Assembly (NCBI RefSeq): GCF_002278035.1
Contig: NZ_CP022603.1
Location: 997,501 to 1,061,500, forward strand
DNA length: 64,000 nucleotides
Origin: Ochrobactrum quorumnocens
GTDB taxonomy: Bacteria > Pseudomonadota > Alphaproteobacteria > Rhizobiales > Rhizobiaceae
Direction of reading: 5' to 3'
This document shows, in pieces, positions 1-10,755 of this stretch. Below the pieces are notes generated by a model. It made no database searches. It was not told where the DNA came from and saw only the letters and a program-made list of their open reading frames with translations. How positions within the stretch are numbered: position 1 is the stretch's first letter; the number at the start of each line of letters is the position of its first letter. The translations under genes were made by a program, and so were the position numbers.

Positions 1-1
1 C

Positions 2-85
2 GAAAGCATCGACCATCTCTATCGATATGTGGAATTACTTTTCAACCGAAAGACGGTCATCCAGACCAACCAAGCAAGGCTATAG
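2..85 (+). CDS. C-terminal fragment of a probable ArsR-family regulator (cut by window edge)
   Basis: Only the last 27 codons are inside the window, ending in TAG at 83-85. They read as charged helix (ESIDHLYRYVELLFNRK) followed by a short tail. The stop lies 10 bases before the start of the AHSA1/SRPBCC gene and overlaps that gene's ribosome binding site, so the two look translationally linked. ArsR-type regulators very often precede AHSA1 proteins; that pairing, not a visible helix-turn-helix, is the reason for the call. The missing upstream sequence would settle it. Confidence 0.5.
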   Translation, partial: ESIDHLYRYVELLFNRKTVIQTNQARL

Positions 86-95
86 GGAGGAAACC

Positions 96-539
96 ATGCC
101 TAGCACCATTCGCTTACACCGTGTCATTGCCGCCAAACCCGAGAAGGTCTATCGCGCATTCGTGGAACCGGATGCGATTGCAAGCTGGATTCCCCCTTAC
201 GGGTTCTTGTGCACGGTACACGAAATGACCGCCAAGGTCGGCGGTGGACATAGAATGTCGTTTCGGAATTTCACGACCGGCGAATCGCATTCCTTCGGTG
301 GCACCTATGTCGAACTCGTCTCCGGAGAACGCCTCGTTTATACCGATAAGTTTGATGATCCCAATCTACCTGGCGAAATGAAAGTAACGATTGACTTGAA
401 AGCCGTATCAGTCGGCACCGAGATCACCATCGCACAGGAAGGTGTCCCTGACATCATACCCGCTGAAGCATGCTATCTTGGCTGGCAAGATTCACTGGAC
501 AAGCTGAGAAGGCTTGTTGAGCCGGAAATCAACCAATAG
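96..539 (+). CDS. SRPBCC / AHSA1-type ligand-binding protein
   Basis: A 147-residue protein with the usual AHSA1 layout: an N-terminal beta strand with a R-x-x-x-A-x-P-E-x-V-Y-R-A-F segment, a central G-G-x-x-x-x-S-F-R-N stretch and a closing Gly-W-x-x-S-L-x-x-L helix. Members fold as a helix-grip cavity that binds hydrophobic ligands; the ligand here is unknown. The ATG at 96 is chosen because GGGAGG lies 5 bases upstream (85-90); the longer frame from 27 has no such site and overlaps the preceding regulator. It is probably co-transcribed with the ArsR-like fragment. Family assignment is firm, cellular role is not. Confidence 0.85.
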   Translation: MPSTIRLHRVIAAKPEKVYRAFVEPDAIASWIPPYGFLCTVHEMTAKVGGGHRMSFRNFTTGESHSFGGTYVELVSGERLVYTDKFDDPNLPGEMKVTIDLKAVSVGTEITIAQEGVPDIIPAEACYLGWQDSLDKLRRLVEPEINQ

Positions 540-567
540 CTCGTATTAATCATGTGCTGAATAGCAC

Positions 568-603
568 TGTGCCGCCACATCGATATTGAGATGCGGCGGC
601 ACA
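568..603. terminator. Hairpin between the convergent AHSA1 gene and guaA
   Basis: Arms 568-581 and 590-603 pair over 14 positions with one mismatch around an 8-base loop; the arm core is TGTGCCGCC/GGCGGCACA. It lies between two convergent genes and could end transcription in both directions. T-runs are weak on both sides. Confidence 0.7.
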
Positions 604-624
604 GATACATGAGCTCAGCTCTAT

Positions 625-2187
625 TTATTCCCACTCAATCGTGCCCGGAGGCTTCGACGTGACATCATAGACGACGCGGTTGATACCGCGCACTTCATTG
701 ATAATGCGAGTGGCCGCATTGCCAAGGAAGTTCATGTCATAGTGATAGAAGTCAGCAGTCATGCCATCAACTGAAGTCACTGCACGCAGTGCGCAGACGA
801 ATTCGTAGGTACGGCCATCGCCCATAACGCCAACGGTCTGAACCGGAAGCAGAACTGCGAATGCCTGCCAGATGGCATCGTAAAGACCAGCCTTGCGGAT
901 TTCATCAAGATAAATCGCGTCAGCTTCACGCAGAATTTCAAGCTTTTCGCGCGTAATGCCGCCCGGGCAACGGATCGCAAGACCCGGGCCGGGGAATGGA
1001 TGACGTCCGATGAAGCTGTCAGGAAGACCAAGTTCCTTACCGAGTACGCGCACTTCATCCTTGAAGAGTTCGCGCAAAGGCTCGACCAGCTGCATGTTCA
1101 TGCGCTCTGGCAAACCACCAACATTGTGGTGCGATTTGATCGTGACCGAGGGACCGCCGGTAAACGAGACGCTTTCGATAACGTCTGGATACAACGTACC
1201 CTGTGCAAGGAAGTCCGCGCCGCCGAGCTTGTTCGCTTCTTCTTCGAAAACTTCGATGAACAGACGACCAATGGTCTTGCGCTTCTTTTCCGGATCGCTT
1301 TCGCCTTCGAGAGCGCCAATGAAACGATCCTGCGCGTTCACGAGGATCAGCGGCAGATTATAATGCTCCTTGAACATGGCCACCACATCGGCAGCCTCGT
1401 TCTTGCGCATCAATCCGTGGTCAACAAGAATACAAGTCAGCTGATCGCCAACTGCTTCATGAATCAGGAGAGCGGCAACTGACGAGTCAACGCCACCGGA
1501 GAGCGCGCAGATGACCTTGCCCTTGCCGACCTGTTTGCGGATGGCGTCAACAGCCTGTTCGCGATAGGCAGACATGGTCCAGTCAGGCTTTATACCGACG
1601 ATGTTGTGAACGAAATTCTGAATGAGCTTTGCGCCATCTGGCGTATGCACCACTTCCGGGTGGAATTGAACCGCGAAATACTTGCGTTTCTCATCCGAAA
1701 TAGCTGCAAAAGGTGCATTTGGCGATGTGCCGATGACCTTGAAGCCTTCAGGGAGCGCTGTGACGCGGTCGCCATGGCTCATCCAGACCTGATGACGTGT
1801 GCCCTTGGCCCATATGCCAGCAAACAGCGCGCTGTCTTCCTGAACTTCGAGGAAGGCGCGACCGAACTCGCGGTCATGGCCGCTTTCAACCTTGCCACCC
1901 AGCTGGGCGCACATGGTCTGCTCGCCATAGCAAATGCCGAGAACAGGGATGCCCGCCTCGAAAATTGCCTGCGGGGCGCGCGGGCTGCCGATGTCCGTTG
2001 TCGAGTGTGGACTACCCGACAGGATCACAGCCCTCGGATTGATGCGCTTATAGGCATCTTCCGCCAACTGGAACGGAACGATTTCGGAATAGACTCCAGC
2101 TTCGCGTACGCGGCGTGCAATCAGCTGCGTGACTTGGCTGCCAAAGTCGATGATAAGGATAGTGTCAGGATGTGCCGTGGTGCTCAT
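625..2187 (-). CDS. guaA: GMP synthase (glutamine-hydrolysing)
   Basis: A 520-residue protein catalysing XMP + ATP + glutamine to GMP, the last step of GMP synthesis. The N-terminal class I glutamine amidotransferase has the nucleophile loop GICYGEQ and the His/Glu pair in VQFHPEVVH. The ATP-pyrophosphatase domain has the P-loop SGGVDSS, and the C-terminal dimerisation domain ends in the conserved KPPGTIEWE. The start is MSTTAHPD at 2187; an in-frame start three codons earlier is less likely. It follows mtnN by about 100 bases on the same strand. guaB, the preceding enzyme of the pathway, lies at 7558-9051 in this window. Confidence 0.98.
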   Translation of the reverse strand: MSTTAHPDTILIIDFGSQVTQLIARRVREAGVYSEIVPFQLAEDAYKRINPRAVILSGSPHSTTDIGSPRAPQAIFEAGIPVLGICYGEQTMCAQLGGKVESGHDREFGRAFLEVQEDSALFAGIWAKGTRHQVWMSHGDRVTALPEGFKVIGTSPNAPFAAISDEKRKYFAVQFHPEVVHTPDGAKLIQNFVHNIVGIKPDWTMSAYREQAVDAIRKQVGKGKVICALSGGVDSSVAALLIHEAVGDQLTCILVDHGLMRKNEAADVVAMFKEHYNLPLILVNAQDRFIGALEGESDPEKKRKTIGRLFIEVFEEEANKLGGADFLAQGTLYPDVIESVSFTGGPSVTIKSHHNVGGLPERMNMQLVEPLRELFKDEVRVLGKELGLPDSFIGRHPFPGPGLAIRCPGGITREKLEILREADAIYLDEIRKAGLYDAIWQAFAVLLPVQTVGVMGDGRTYEFVCALRAVTSVDGMTADFYHYDMNFLGNAATRIINEVRGINRVVYDVTSKPPGTIEWE

Positions 2188-2285
2188 GCGGAGCATCTAG
2201 ATAAAAAGCAGCCAAAATGCAATGGACGAAGTGCCACGTTTCAACAATCAAACAGAGAAACTTGGCCTATACTGACATATCATTG

Positions 2286-2927
2286 TCAGGAAGTGCCTTG
2301 AAGTATCAGGGCGCCGTCAAAAATAGTTGCTTCCAGCTCTTCGACCGCACTTGCGAGTTTCTCGTCGATGATGTGCAGGAATTCCGTCCAGTCGCCAACA
2401 TGCTGCAATTCTCTTACGCCGTCGGAAATTCCACGCAGACCAATCAGCGTGATGCCATGTGCCTGACATGCGCGCAGGCAGGCATACGTCTCCATATCCA
2501 CCATATCGGTTTCAATTGTCTCATAGGCTTTTCCGGAGACGATATTTGCGCCCGTTGAAAGGGTCGCGCTCGGAAGACCCGGCACAAGACATGGCAATTC
2601 AAAGGTCTTCGGCAAATCTAGGAATGGTGTGCAGCCTTTTTCAAAGCCTAATGGGGAAGCATCCATATCGCGATAAGCGACTGATGAGATCTGATAGACG
2701 TCGGCCTGCGGAAGCGTCGCCGATCCAGCGGAACCGAGCGAGACGATCAGATCAGGCAATTCGCCTCGCAGTTCCAATACTGTGAGAACACGTGTCAGAT
2801 TGATTGCCGCTTCAACCGGGCCGACGCCGATCATCAGTGGCAAGAAGAGCGAACTCAGATAAGGACCATATTCCGCTTCTGTCGCCATGACATAAAGCAG
2901 GCGTTTTCCTGCAATGGTTTTGATCAT
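2286..2927 (-). CDS. mtnN: 5'-methylthioadenosine/S-adenosylhomocysteine nucleosidase
   Basis: A 213-residue nucleosidase of the PNP/UDP phosphorylase superfamily that hydrolyses MTA and SAH to adenine and the thioribose or ribosylhomocysteine. Visible family elements are an early MATEAE segment (proton-donating Glu), GVGPVEAA in the purine-binding core, MVDMET with the ribose-binding Glu, and GISDGV with the catalytic Asp. It is slightly shorter than the E. coli enzyme (232 residues). Its ATG overlaps the stop of the thioesterase gene by 4 bases (ATGA), so the two are one translational unit. Confidence 0.88.
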   Translation of the reverse strand: MIKTIAGKRLLYVMATEAEYGPYLSSLFLPLMIGVGPVEAAINLTRVLTVLELRGELPDLIVSLGSAGSATLPQADVYQISSVAYRDMDASPLGFEKGCTPFLDLPKTFELPCLVPGLPSATLSTGANIVSGKAYETIETDMVDMETYACLRACQAHGITLIGLRGISDGVRELQHVGDWTEFLHIIDEKLASAVEELEATIFDGALILQGTS

Positions 2928-3379
2928 CCCTGTAGCCCCTTACGATCCTGAACAACCATCATTGTTCCTGTCATGGTCGCAATAAGACGCACTTCTGTGT
3001 CCGTAACAGCGAAAGCCTGTCCATCACTGACCATAATCGTCCGTCCGGGCTTGGTAACCTCACCACGGAACAGAAAACGGTCACCTCTACCGGGGGCTAG
3101 CAGATTGACCTTGAACTCTATTGTAAGCACTGCAGCGTCAGTCGGCATAAGACTGAGGGCTGCATAACCGCAGGCAGAGTCCAATGCCGCGGAAATTATG
3201 CCTGCGTGAAGAATACCGTGCTGTTGTGTCAGCTCTTCGCGAAACGGCATTTCGACTTCGACGATGCCTGGCTCACAGCGCGTGAGTTCGGCTCCGATCA
3301 ACTTCATGGCAGCCTGACGGCCAAAACTCTCCTCAACGCGCTCCTTAAAATCGGGCTCGGCTATTCTATGCGCTGGCAT
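2924..3379 (-). CDS. PaaI-family hotdog-fold thioesterase
   Basis: A 151-residue single-hotdog protein. The segment QQHGILHAGIISAALDSACGYAA in mid-protein (about residues 48-70) is the PaaI/YbdB active-site helix with the H-G-x-x-x-A-G pattern, followed by the strand EFKVNLLAPG. Family members hydrolyse acyl- or aryl-CoA thioesters; the substrate here cannot be told. It starts 14 bases after the stop of the rsmB-like gene and overlaps mtnN by 4 bases, so rsmB-like, thioesterase and mtnN form one operon. A GGGGA motif precedes the ATG. Confidence 0.85.
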   Translation of the reverse strand: MPAHRIAEPDFKERVEESFGRQAAMKLIGAELTRCEPGIVEVEMPFREELTQQHGILHAGIISAALDSACGYAALSLMPTDAAVLTIEFKVNLLAPGRGDRFLFRGEVTKPGRTIMVSDGQAFAVTDTEVRLIATMTGTMMVVQDRKGLQG

Positions 3380-3393
3380 AATGGTCCCCGAGC

Positions 3394-4683
3394 TCAGCTG
3401 TGTTTTTGTAAGACACTCACATAAAACCCATCTGTGTCCGTTGACAATGGGGAAAATACGCTGCCGCGCGCCGGATACACCGGCGCAACCGTATCAGCTT
3501 CCGGAACCACCTTGTTCCAAAGTTCCGCCGGAGCCACTTCCGAATAATTGCTGTTCTCAGCGAGGAAGCGCTCAACCTGCCGTGTATTTTCTTCGTCAAA
3601 AAGCGAACAGGTCACATAAACCAGTCGTCCACCCGGTTTCACATAATGCTTGGCCGCTTCCAACACTTCCTGCTGGTCCTGCACACGACGTTCGAGCTGC
3701 TGATCATTCAGACGCCATTTTGCGTCCGGTCTGCGTCGCCACGTGCCCGAGCCCGTGCATGGCGCATCGGTCAGCACGAGGTCCATGCGTTCAATAAGAG
3801 GCGCAAGCGCATCTAGATTTCCATGAATCTGCGTGTTTCGAACACCTGCTCTTTGCAATCTGTCATGCATCGGCGAGAGACGCGCGCGTTCGGCATCATA
3901 AGCGTGAACCTGTCCGCTATTTTGCATAGCGGCAGCCAACGCCAGCGTCTTGCCACCGGCGCCCGCACAATAATCCAGCACCTGCTCACCGGGTTTAGCA
4001 CCTGCAAACAAGGCAGCCAGCTGCGAACCCAGATCCTGCACCTCAAACCAGCCGTCGAGAAACGCCTGATCAGTCTGCACATTCGGATGACGTCCAAGTG
4101 CTTCTATCGGAGGAATGCGTAGAGCCTGATCAAGGAGCGGTGCCTTTGCAACACCTGCCTTTTCGAGAGCGGCCAAAGTTGCCTGCGGTGCGGCTTTCAG
4201 CAGATTAACTCTGAGATCGACTGGCGGGCGTGTCGCAAGGGCCGCAGCCTCTTCCACCCAGCGCTCCCCAAACAATGCTTCCAGCGAAGGAATGCACCAT
4301 TCGGGAACATCGGCTTTTACAAATGCTGGTGCCGCAGAAAGATCGCGGCTGGTCCACGCATCGCGACGTGCGGCATCCAGAGGTTCCGGGGCGAATTTAT
4401 CGCCTTCAAGCGCGGCATCAATAGCAGCGAAGTCCATGCCGCCTTCGGAGACCAGCGCACCATGGGCCAATGCACGTGCGTCATCTGCATCCATGCGCCA
4501 GGCGATAGATAGTTTACGGCGAAGCGCATCATAAACAATATTGCCGATAACTGCACGATCACCAGCGCCTGCAAAGCGATGCGAGGCACCCCAATCCTTG
4601 AGCGCGTCGGAAGCCGGGCGCTTGCCAGCTTCAATATCGTTCAGAACCTCAATCGCCGCCTGAAGGCGTCCGCCAAGCCGCAT
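3394..4683 (-). CDS. rsmB: RsmB/NOP-family rRNA (cytosine-5)-methyltransferase
   Basis: A 429-residue SAM-dependent RNA m5C methyltransferase. An N-terminal NusB-like helical domain precedes a Rossmann domain with the SAM loop DYCAGAGGKTLALA. The two family cysteines are in DAPCTGSGTWRRRPD (release Cys) and YVTCSLFDEEN (catalytic Cys). Members methylate 16S rRNA C967 or related positions; the exact target in this lineage is not certain. The ATG at 4683 is chosen because AAGGAG lies 7 bases upstream; the longer frame to 4788 has no support. First gene of the operon with the thioesterase and mtnN. Confidence 0.88.
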   Translation of the reverse strand: MRLGGRLQAAIEVLNDIEAGKRPASDALKDWGASHRFAGAGDRAVIGNIVYDALRRKLSIAWRMDADDARALAHGALVSEGGMDFAAIDAALEGDKFAPEPLDAARRDAWTSRDLSAAPAFVKADVPEWCIPSLEALFGERWVEEAAALATRPPVDLRVNLLKAAPQATLAALEKAGVAKAPLLDQALRIPPIEALGRHPNVQTDQAFLDGWFEVQDLGSQLAALFAGAKPGEQVLDYCAGAGGKTLALAAAMQNSGQVHAYDAERARLSPMHDRLQRAGVRNTQIHGNLDALAPLIERMDLVLTDAPCTGSGTWRRRPDAKWRLNDQQLERRVQDQQEVLEAAKHYVKPGGRLVYVTCSLFDEENTRQVERFLAENSNYSEVAPAELWNKVVPEADTVAPVYPARGSVFSPLSTDTDGFYVSVLQKHS

Positions 4684-4762
4684 TACCACTCCTTTGCATC
4701 TTGCAGCATCGGCCCAAAAATCGGAATCGATTATCGGAAGCACGATGCGCAGATTAAATAAG

Positions 4763-4807
4763 TTAGACCGACCTTGTGTAGTGCCCAAGAGGGCGCTCGC
4801 GCTCTAA
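4763..4807. repeat. Short palindromic intergenic repeat, partial copy of the 104-bp composite element
   Basis: Begins TTAGACCGACC and ends GCTCTAA, with GTGCCC/GGGCGC forming the inner arms. It matches the second half of the element at 15000-15103 (TTAGAACGACC to GCTCTAA) at most positions. It sits between rsmB and the katA terminator and codes for nothing visible. Confidence 0.65.
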
Positions 4808-4859
4808 ACGTCGGGCATAGCCTTCCTTGGTGGGAAAAGGCAATCGGCAATTCAAAACA

Positions 4860-4887
4860 AAAAGCCGAAGGTTCCCCTCCGGCTTTT
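4860..4887 (-). terminator. Intrinsic terminator of katA
   Basis: Arms 4860-4871 and 4876-4887 pair over 12 positions with one mismatch around a 4-base loop. On the minus strand the hairpin ends in CGGCTTTT followed by more T, the standard Rho-independent form, 23 bases after the katA stop. Confidence 0.88.
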
Positions 4888-4910
4888 CGATTGAATACAA
4901 AACTGCAGGA

Positions 4911-6413
4911 TTACTCAGCCGCAGCGGTTGCTTCTTCTTTCGTAGCAATCGTATTGGCTTCATATCCATGCGCGTTCTTCAAAGCCGCACGCACGCCTGC
5001 TTCATAATCAGGATGTATCAGTTTGAAATGGCCCAACTGGCGCTCCACGATAAAGCCCGGCACTCCACCCATTGCTGCCGCAATGTTCGAGAACAGGCGG
5101 GCTTTCTCACCATCATCAAACAGATTAAACAAGGCACGCGGCTGCGAATAATCATCATTGCCGACACGGTGATTATAGCGATCAGCATTACCTGTAATAC
5201 GCAGTGGCGGTTCCTTGGCCGTTGACTGTTCGACAGGGCCATTGAACGAGTTTGGCTCGTAATAGGCATCGGGGTTGCCCGTTGCGATGCCGCCAAAAGT
5301 GTTCATCTGACCATCGCGATGGTAGTGATGCACAGGGCACTTCGGCTGGTTGACCGGAAGATTCTCATAATGCGTGCCAAGGCGATGGCGATGGGCATCA
5401 GCATAAGAGAACAGGCGTGCCTGCAGCATCTTGTCAGGCGAATAGCTGATGCCCGGCACGATGTTTGATGGGGAAAACGCCGCATTTTCGATCTCGGTGA
5501 AGTAGTTTTCCGCATTGCGGTTAAGTTCCATCACGCCAATATCGATTGGCGGATAGTCAGCATGTGGCCACACCTTGGTAAGATCGAACGGGTTATAAGG
5601 AGTCTTGTCGGCATCCAGTTCCGGCATGATCTGTACCTGAACCTTCCACTGCGGGAACTCACCCTTATCAATGGATGTGAACAGATCTTCCTGCGTGGAT
5701 TCACGTGTACGGCCGATCACGCGCTCAGCTTCGTCATTGGTCCAGTGCTTGTGACCTTGCAAGGTCTTGAAGTGGAATTTGACCCAATAACGCTCACCAG
5801 CATCGTTCCAGAACGAGTAGGTATGCGAGCCATAACCATTGATGTGACGCACATCAGTCGGCAATCCGCGATCCGACATCAGAATCGTTACCTGATGCAG
5901 GCTTTCCGGCGAAAGCGACCAGAAATCCCACATGGCGGTTGCCGAACGCAGATTGGACTTTGGATGACGCTTCTGGGTGTGGATGAAATCGGGGAACTTC
6001 AGCGGATCACGCACAAAGAAAACCGGCGTGTTGTTACCAACCAGATCCCAGTTGCCTTCTTCGGTGTAGAACTTCAATGCAAAGCCGCGCACATCGCGCT
6101 CGGCATCGGCTGCACCCTGCTCACCGGCAACGGTTGAGAAGCGAGCCAGCATCGGGGTCTGCGCACCCGGCTGCAAAGCTTTGGCCTTGGTATATCTGGA
6201 AATATCGCCAGTGATCGTCAGCGTGCCAAATGCACCCCAACCTTTGGCGTGAACAACGCGCTCAGGAATACGCTCACGGTTCTGGTGCGACAGCTTTTCA
6301 ATCAGCTGATAGTCCTGCAACAAAACGGGACCGTGCTCACCAGCGGTAAGGGAATTCTGGTTATCCGGGATTGGCGCACCAGCGCTTGTGGTCATAATCG
6401 GACGGTCTGCCAT
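4911..6413 (-). CDS. katA: Catalase (monofunctional, haem)
   Basis: A 500-residue small-subunit catalase converting hydrogen peroxide to water and oxygen. The distal His is at residue 55 in [12 protein letters not shown], the distal Asn in [14 protein letters not shown], and the haem-iron Tyr in [14 protein letters not shown]. Length fits clade 3 enzymes. The ATG at 6413 is preceded by AAGGAGGGA; the longer frame to 6452 lacks this. The gene is divergent from oxyR, with an ATAG-N7-CTAT site between them, so peroxide induction through OxyR is likely. I recall the Brucella homologue being reported as periplasmic; no cleavable signal peptide is visible here. Confidence 0.97.
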   Translation of the reverse strand: MADRPIMTTSAGAPIPDNQNSLTAGEHGPVLLQDYQLIEKLSHQNRERIPERVVHAKGWGAFGTLTITGDISRYTKAKALQPGAQTPMLARFSTVAGEQGAADAERDVRGFALKFYTEEGNWDLVGNNTPVFFVRDPLKFPDFIHTQKRHPKSNLRSATAMWDFWSLSPESLHQVTILMSDRGLPTDVRHINGYGSHTYSFWNDAGERYWVKFHFKTLQGHKHWTNDEAERVIGRTRESTQEDLFTSIDKGEFPQWKVQVQIMPELDADKTPYNPFDLTKVWPHADYPPIDIGVMELNRNAENYFTEIENAAFSPSNIVPGISYSPDKMLQARLFSYADAHRHRLGTHYENLPVNQPKCPVHHYHRDGQMNTFGGIATGNPDAYYEPNSFNGPVEQSTAKEPPLRITGNADRYNHRVGNDDYSQPRALFNLFDDGEKARLFSNIAAAMGGVPGFIVERQLGHFKLIHPDYEAGVRAALKNAHGYEANTIATKEEATAAAE

Positions 6414-6529
6414 GGGAATTTCCCTCCTTAAATAATTTGGTCTATCCAGCAATCAGCTTGGCTTTTCGCACAACACAGTCCCACTGCGGCATGCCTTGGC
6501 TGGGTAACGAAAGCAGTTTAGACTTGTTC

Positions 6530-6566
6530 CAATAATAATCTCCAATTGCTTTTTGTGTTATTATTG
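6530..6566. promoter_or_regulatory. AT-rich dyad in the katA-oxyR intergenic region
   Basis: CAATAATAA at 6530-6538 is the exact reverse complement of TTATTATTG at 6558-6566. The dyad lies immediately upstream of the OxyR site and inside the region where both divergent promoters must be. It could be an extended OxyR contact or another regulator's site. Confidence 0.45.
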
Positions 6567-6581
6567 ATAGGATTTTCCTAT
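6567..6581. promoter_or_regulatory. OxyR-type binding site (ATAG-N7-CTAT)
   Basis: ATAG at 6567-6570 and CTAT at 6578-6581 are separated by exactly 7 bases, the half-site arrangement described for OxyR. A weaker ATTG in register lies at 6545-6548. The site ends one base before the oxyR ATG, which suits autorepression of oxyR together with control of katA. Confidence 0.75.
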
Positions 6582-6582
6582 C

Positions 6583-7512
6583 ATGTTTACGATCAGACAA
6601 ATGCGCTATTTCGATGCGCTTGCCAGCACACTTCATTTTCGGAAAGCCGCTGAGCTTGCACATATTTCACAGCCGGCTCTTTCGGCGCAGATTGCTGAAA
6701 TGGAAGCCGCCGCTGGCGCGCCGTTATTTGAGCGCTCGCAACGTAAAGTCATCATGACAGAGCTCGGCCGTGAACTTCTTCCTGGCATCAGAACGATTCT
6801 CAAAGAGCTGCACGCGCTGGAGGAAATATCGGCCCAAAGCAAAGGCTTGCTGCAAACCCAGTTGCGCCTTGGGATTATTCCGACAGTCGCGCCCTATGTC
6901 GTGCCGCATCTCATTCCACTGCTTAGAGATCGGCATCCGTCTTTCCGTCTGCAACTGCGTGAAAGCGTGACAGCCAAGCTGCTCGATGAACTCCATGCAG
7001 GCGAAATCGACGCTATTGTTGCGGCGCTTCCAATCACGGATGATCGACTTGCGCATGAAAAACTCTTCGACGACCGCTTTCTGATCGCGACGTCCAGCAA
7101 TGACCAGACGATCCTCTCGTCACCCATGACCCAGGATAGCGTGGCGCTTGATCGCTTGCTGTTACTTGAAGAAGGCCATTGTATGCGCGATCAGGCGCTG
7201 GCGGTCTGCTCTTTGCCGTCGAAGCGGCAACTTGTGAAATATGGCGCGACCAGCATGACGACACTGCTGCAAATGGTGAGCCATGGCATGGGCCTAACAC
7301 TGATCCCTGAAATTGCCGTTCGCGCCGAAGCGCGCAGCAATCACATGCGCATCGTCCCGTTTGAAGGCGAGCAGCCAAAACGGGAAATTGCGCTCTTCTG
7401 GCGAAGACAAAGCAAGCGTCGCAAAGATTTTCAGGCTCTTGCAGCGTGCATCGTCGAAAGCGCGAACAATCTCCTCATCACCGATGATGAATTGCCCTCA
7501 CTTGGAAAATAA
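6583..7512 (+). CDS. oxyR: OxyR, hydrogen-peroxide-sensing LysR regulator
   Basis: A 309-residue LysR-type regulator. The N-terminal winged helix-turn-helix spans about residues 1-60 (KAAELAHISQPALSAQIAEME). The hallmark is GHCMRDQALAVC, with Cys200 and Cys209 matching the redox pair of E. coli OxyR (GHC to C spacing of 9). On oxidation this pair forms a disulfide that changes how the tetramer contacts DNA. The gene is divergent from katA, its most likely target. Only a weak AGGA lies upstream because the OxyR site occupies the leader. Confidence 0.95.
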   Translation: MFTIRQMRYFDALASTLHFRKAAELAHISQPALSAQIAEMEAAAGAPLFERSQRKVIMTELGRELLPGIRTILKELHALEEISAQSKGLLQTQLRLGIIPTVAPYVVPHLIPLLRDRHPSFRLQLRESVTAKLLDELHAGEIDAIVAALPITDDRLAHEKLFDDRFLIATSSNDQTILSSPMTQDSVALDRLLLLEEGHCMRDQALAVCSLPSKRQLVKYGATSMTTLLQMVSHGMGLTLIPEIAVRAEARSNHMRIVPFEGEQPKREIALFWRRQSKRRKDFQALAACIVESANNLLITDDELPSLGK

Positions 7513-7513
7513 A

Positions 7514-7535
7514 AAGACGGCCCGAAAGCCGCCTT
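7514..7535 (-). terminator. Terminator of guaB (convergent with oxyR)
   Basis: Arms AAGACGGC (7514-7521) and GCCGCCTT (7528-7535) pair with one mismatch around a 6-base loop. On the minus strand the hairpin is followed by a T-rich tract, so it fits guaB; on the plus strand the T-run is missing. Confidence 0.7.
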
Positions 7536-7557
7536 CTCAAAACTATAAAAGCAACAC

Positions 7558-9120
<1,563 letters not shown>

Positions 9121-9269
9121 CTAGACTGGGTTTCGTGTTGAATTGGCACCGGCTGGTAACATGGTTATGACTACTTGGAAAGTCTTTTACGGACAAGTTT
9201 CAGTTACTGATAACGATTTTCGTGATAAATCGCCCGCATACTTTGTGTAATTGGCCCAAAGGGGGCACA

Positions 9270-10640
9270 ATGCGTAAATCATATCAACGCGTTCCACTCA
9301 TTCGCCGTTCACGGGCTATGTGGATGTCTCCACGTTTGTGGAAGCCTCGGCTCGTTTTCTGGTGCGGCGCAATTGCAATAGGCCTTATCAGCGTCGCCTT
9401 TGCAGAAGCTGCAGATATTGCACAGGACTGGTTCAAGAGATTGACCGATGGCTCTGCCAGCCCATGGCGGGCCTGGTTGCCGCTCATCATCACACCGCTT
9501 GGCTTCATGCTGTGCTCCTGGATCGCAATTACCTGTTTCCCCGGCTCTGGCGGCAGCGGCATCCCGCAGGCAATTGCTGCCCGTCACCTGAACAATCATG
9601 AAGACAGGACGTTACTCCTCTCGCTGAAGATTGCTTTTGGTAAGATCGTCCTGACCATCGTTGGTCTTTTTTCTGGCGCGTCCATCGGCCGTGAAGGTCC
9701 CACCGTGCAGATCGGCGCATCGATCATGCTGTTATCGGCACGCATCGGCAGCATGGAACAAGCGCGCGGACTCATTCTGGCGGGCTCCGCAGCTGGCATC
9801 GCGGCAGCCTTCAATACGCCGCTCGCTGGCATTGTCTTCGCCATCGAAGAAATGGGGCGCGCCTATGCAGCCAGAACCAACGGGCTGGTCCTCTCCGCAG
9901 TCATCCTTGCAGGTCTCGCCTCGCTCGGCCTTGTCGGCAACTATAACTATTTCGGCCTGACGACTGTAACCGTTACAACCCATACGGATTGGGTTCTGGT
10001 GATTGGCTGCGGCGTGATTGGTGGTGCATTCGGCGCTGCATTCAGTGCGCTCGCACTTAATCTGACAAATCGTGTACGACGCCGCGTACAGAAGGCACCG
10101 CTTAGGGATACCGTACTTATAGCAGGTGCCTGTGGTCTGGTGATCGCCATCATCGGCGTTGCATCGGGTGGCGCGACTTTTGGCACCGGATATGATCAAG
10201 CGCGTAGCGCGGTGGAAGGTCTGCCGCTTTCTCCATTCTACTTCGTAGAGAAATTTATTGCTGGGCTTCTCTCTATGGTGTCCGGTATCCCCGGTGGCAT
10301 ATTCGCACCATCCTTGTCCGTTGGTGCGGGACTCGGCAGCACCATAGGGTTGCTTCTGGGGACCAGCATCAGTCTCGCAGCCGTTCTGGGTATGGCGGGC
10401 TACTTTGCCGGCGTAGTGCAAGCCCCCATGACTGCCTTTGTCATCATCCTGGAAATGACCGGCAACCACAACAACGTCATTCCGCTGATGTGTGCATCGA
10501 TGCTGGGATATGGCACCGCCCGGCTTATTTCACATGAGCCGCTCTATCACGCCTTGTCACGAACATTCGTGGCGGATGTCTTGCGCCAGCGTCGTGCAAG
10601 GGAAAAGAATATATCATCTGATCAGAGCATCTCCAGTTGA
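9270..10640 (+). CDS. ClC-family chloride channel or H+/Cl- antiporter
   Basis: A 456-residue membrane protein with about ten hydrophobic segments. All three ClC selectivity signatures are present: GSGGSGIPQ, GREGPTVQ with the gating Glu, and GIPGGIFAPSLSVG. A conserved stretch IFAIEEMGRAY near mid-protein fits the transporter branch. There are no C-terminal CBS domains. The ATG at 9270 follows AGGGGG; the GTG at 9222 has no such site. Its last codons overlap a palindromic repeat (10624-10663). Substrate and coupling cannot be told from sequence alone. Confidence 0.92.
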   Translation: MRKSYQRVPLIRRSRAMWMSPRLWKPRLVFWCGAIAIGLISVAFAEAADIAQDWFKRLTDGSASPWRAWLPLIITPLGFMLCSWIAITCFPGSGGSGIPQAIAARHLNNHEDRTLLLSLKIAFGKIVLTIVGLFSGASIGREGPTVQIGASIMLLSARIGSMEQARGLILAGSAAGIAAAFNTPLAGIVFAIEEMGRAYAARTNGLVLSAVILAGLASLGLVGNYNYFGLTTVTVTTHTDWVLVIGCGVIGGAFGAAFSALALNLTNRVRRRVQKAPLRDTVLIAGACGLVIAIIGVASGGATFGTGYDQARSAVEGLPLSPFYFVEKFIAGLLSMVSGIPGGIFAPSLSVGAGLGSTIGLLLGTSISLAAVLGMAGYFAGVVQAPMTAFVIILEMTGNHNNVIPLMCASMLGYGTARLISHEPLYHALSRTFVADVLRQRRAREKNISSDQSISS

Positions 10641-10663
10641 AACTAAATCGTTGGAACCGCTCT
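10624..10663. repeat. AGAGC-type palindromic repeat overlapping the ClC stop codon
   Basis: AGAGC at 10624 and GCTCT at 10659-10663 bracket an imperfect palindrome with CCA and TGG inner arms. The ClC stop codon (10638-10640) lies inside it. Related copies are at 11904-11941, 37335-37374 and 55466-55505. Confidence 0.65.
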
Positions 10664-10676
10664 GGTCATTCTTTCT

Positions 10677-10726
10677 TGCGCATTTGCCTCACGCAAAACC
10701 GCTTCGTACTTTTGCTGGAAATGCGC
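10677..10726. repeat. Interspersed repeat (AAACCGCTTC / CTTTTGCTG type)
   Basis: Shares CCTCACGCA, GCAAAACCGCTTC, ACTTTTGCTG and a closing GCGCT with the copy at 60924-60990, and appears in reverse at 11840-11887. It sits directly before the P1 peptidase gene. Confidence 0.6.
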
Positions 10727-10755
10727 TGAATAACAATTTTGGGGAGGACATACCT

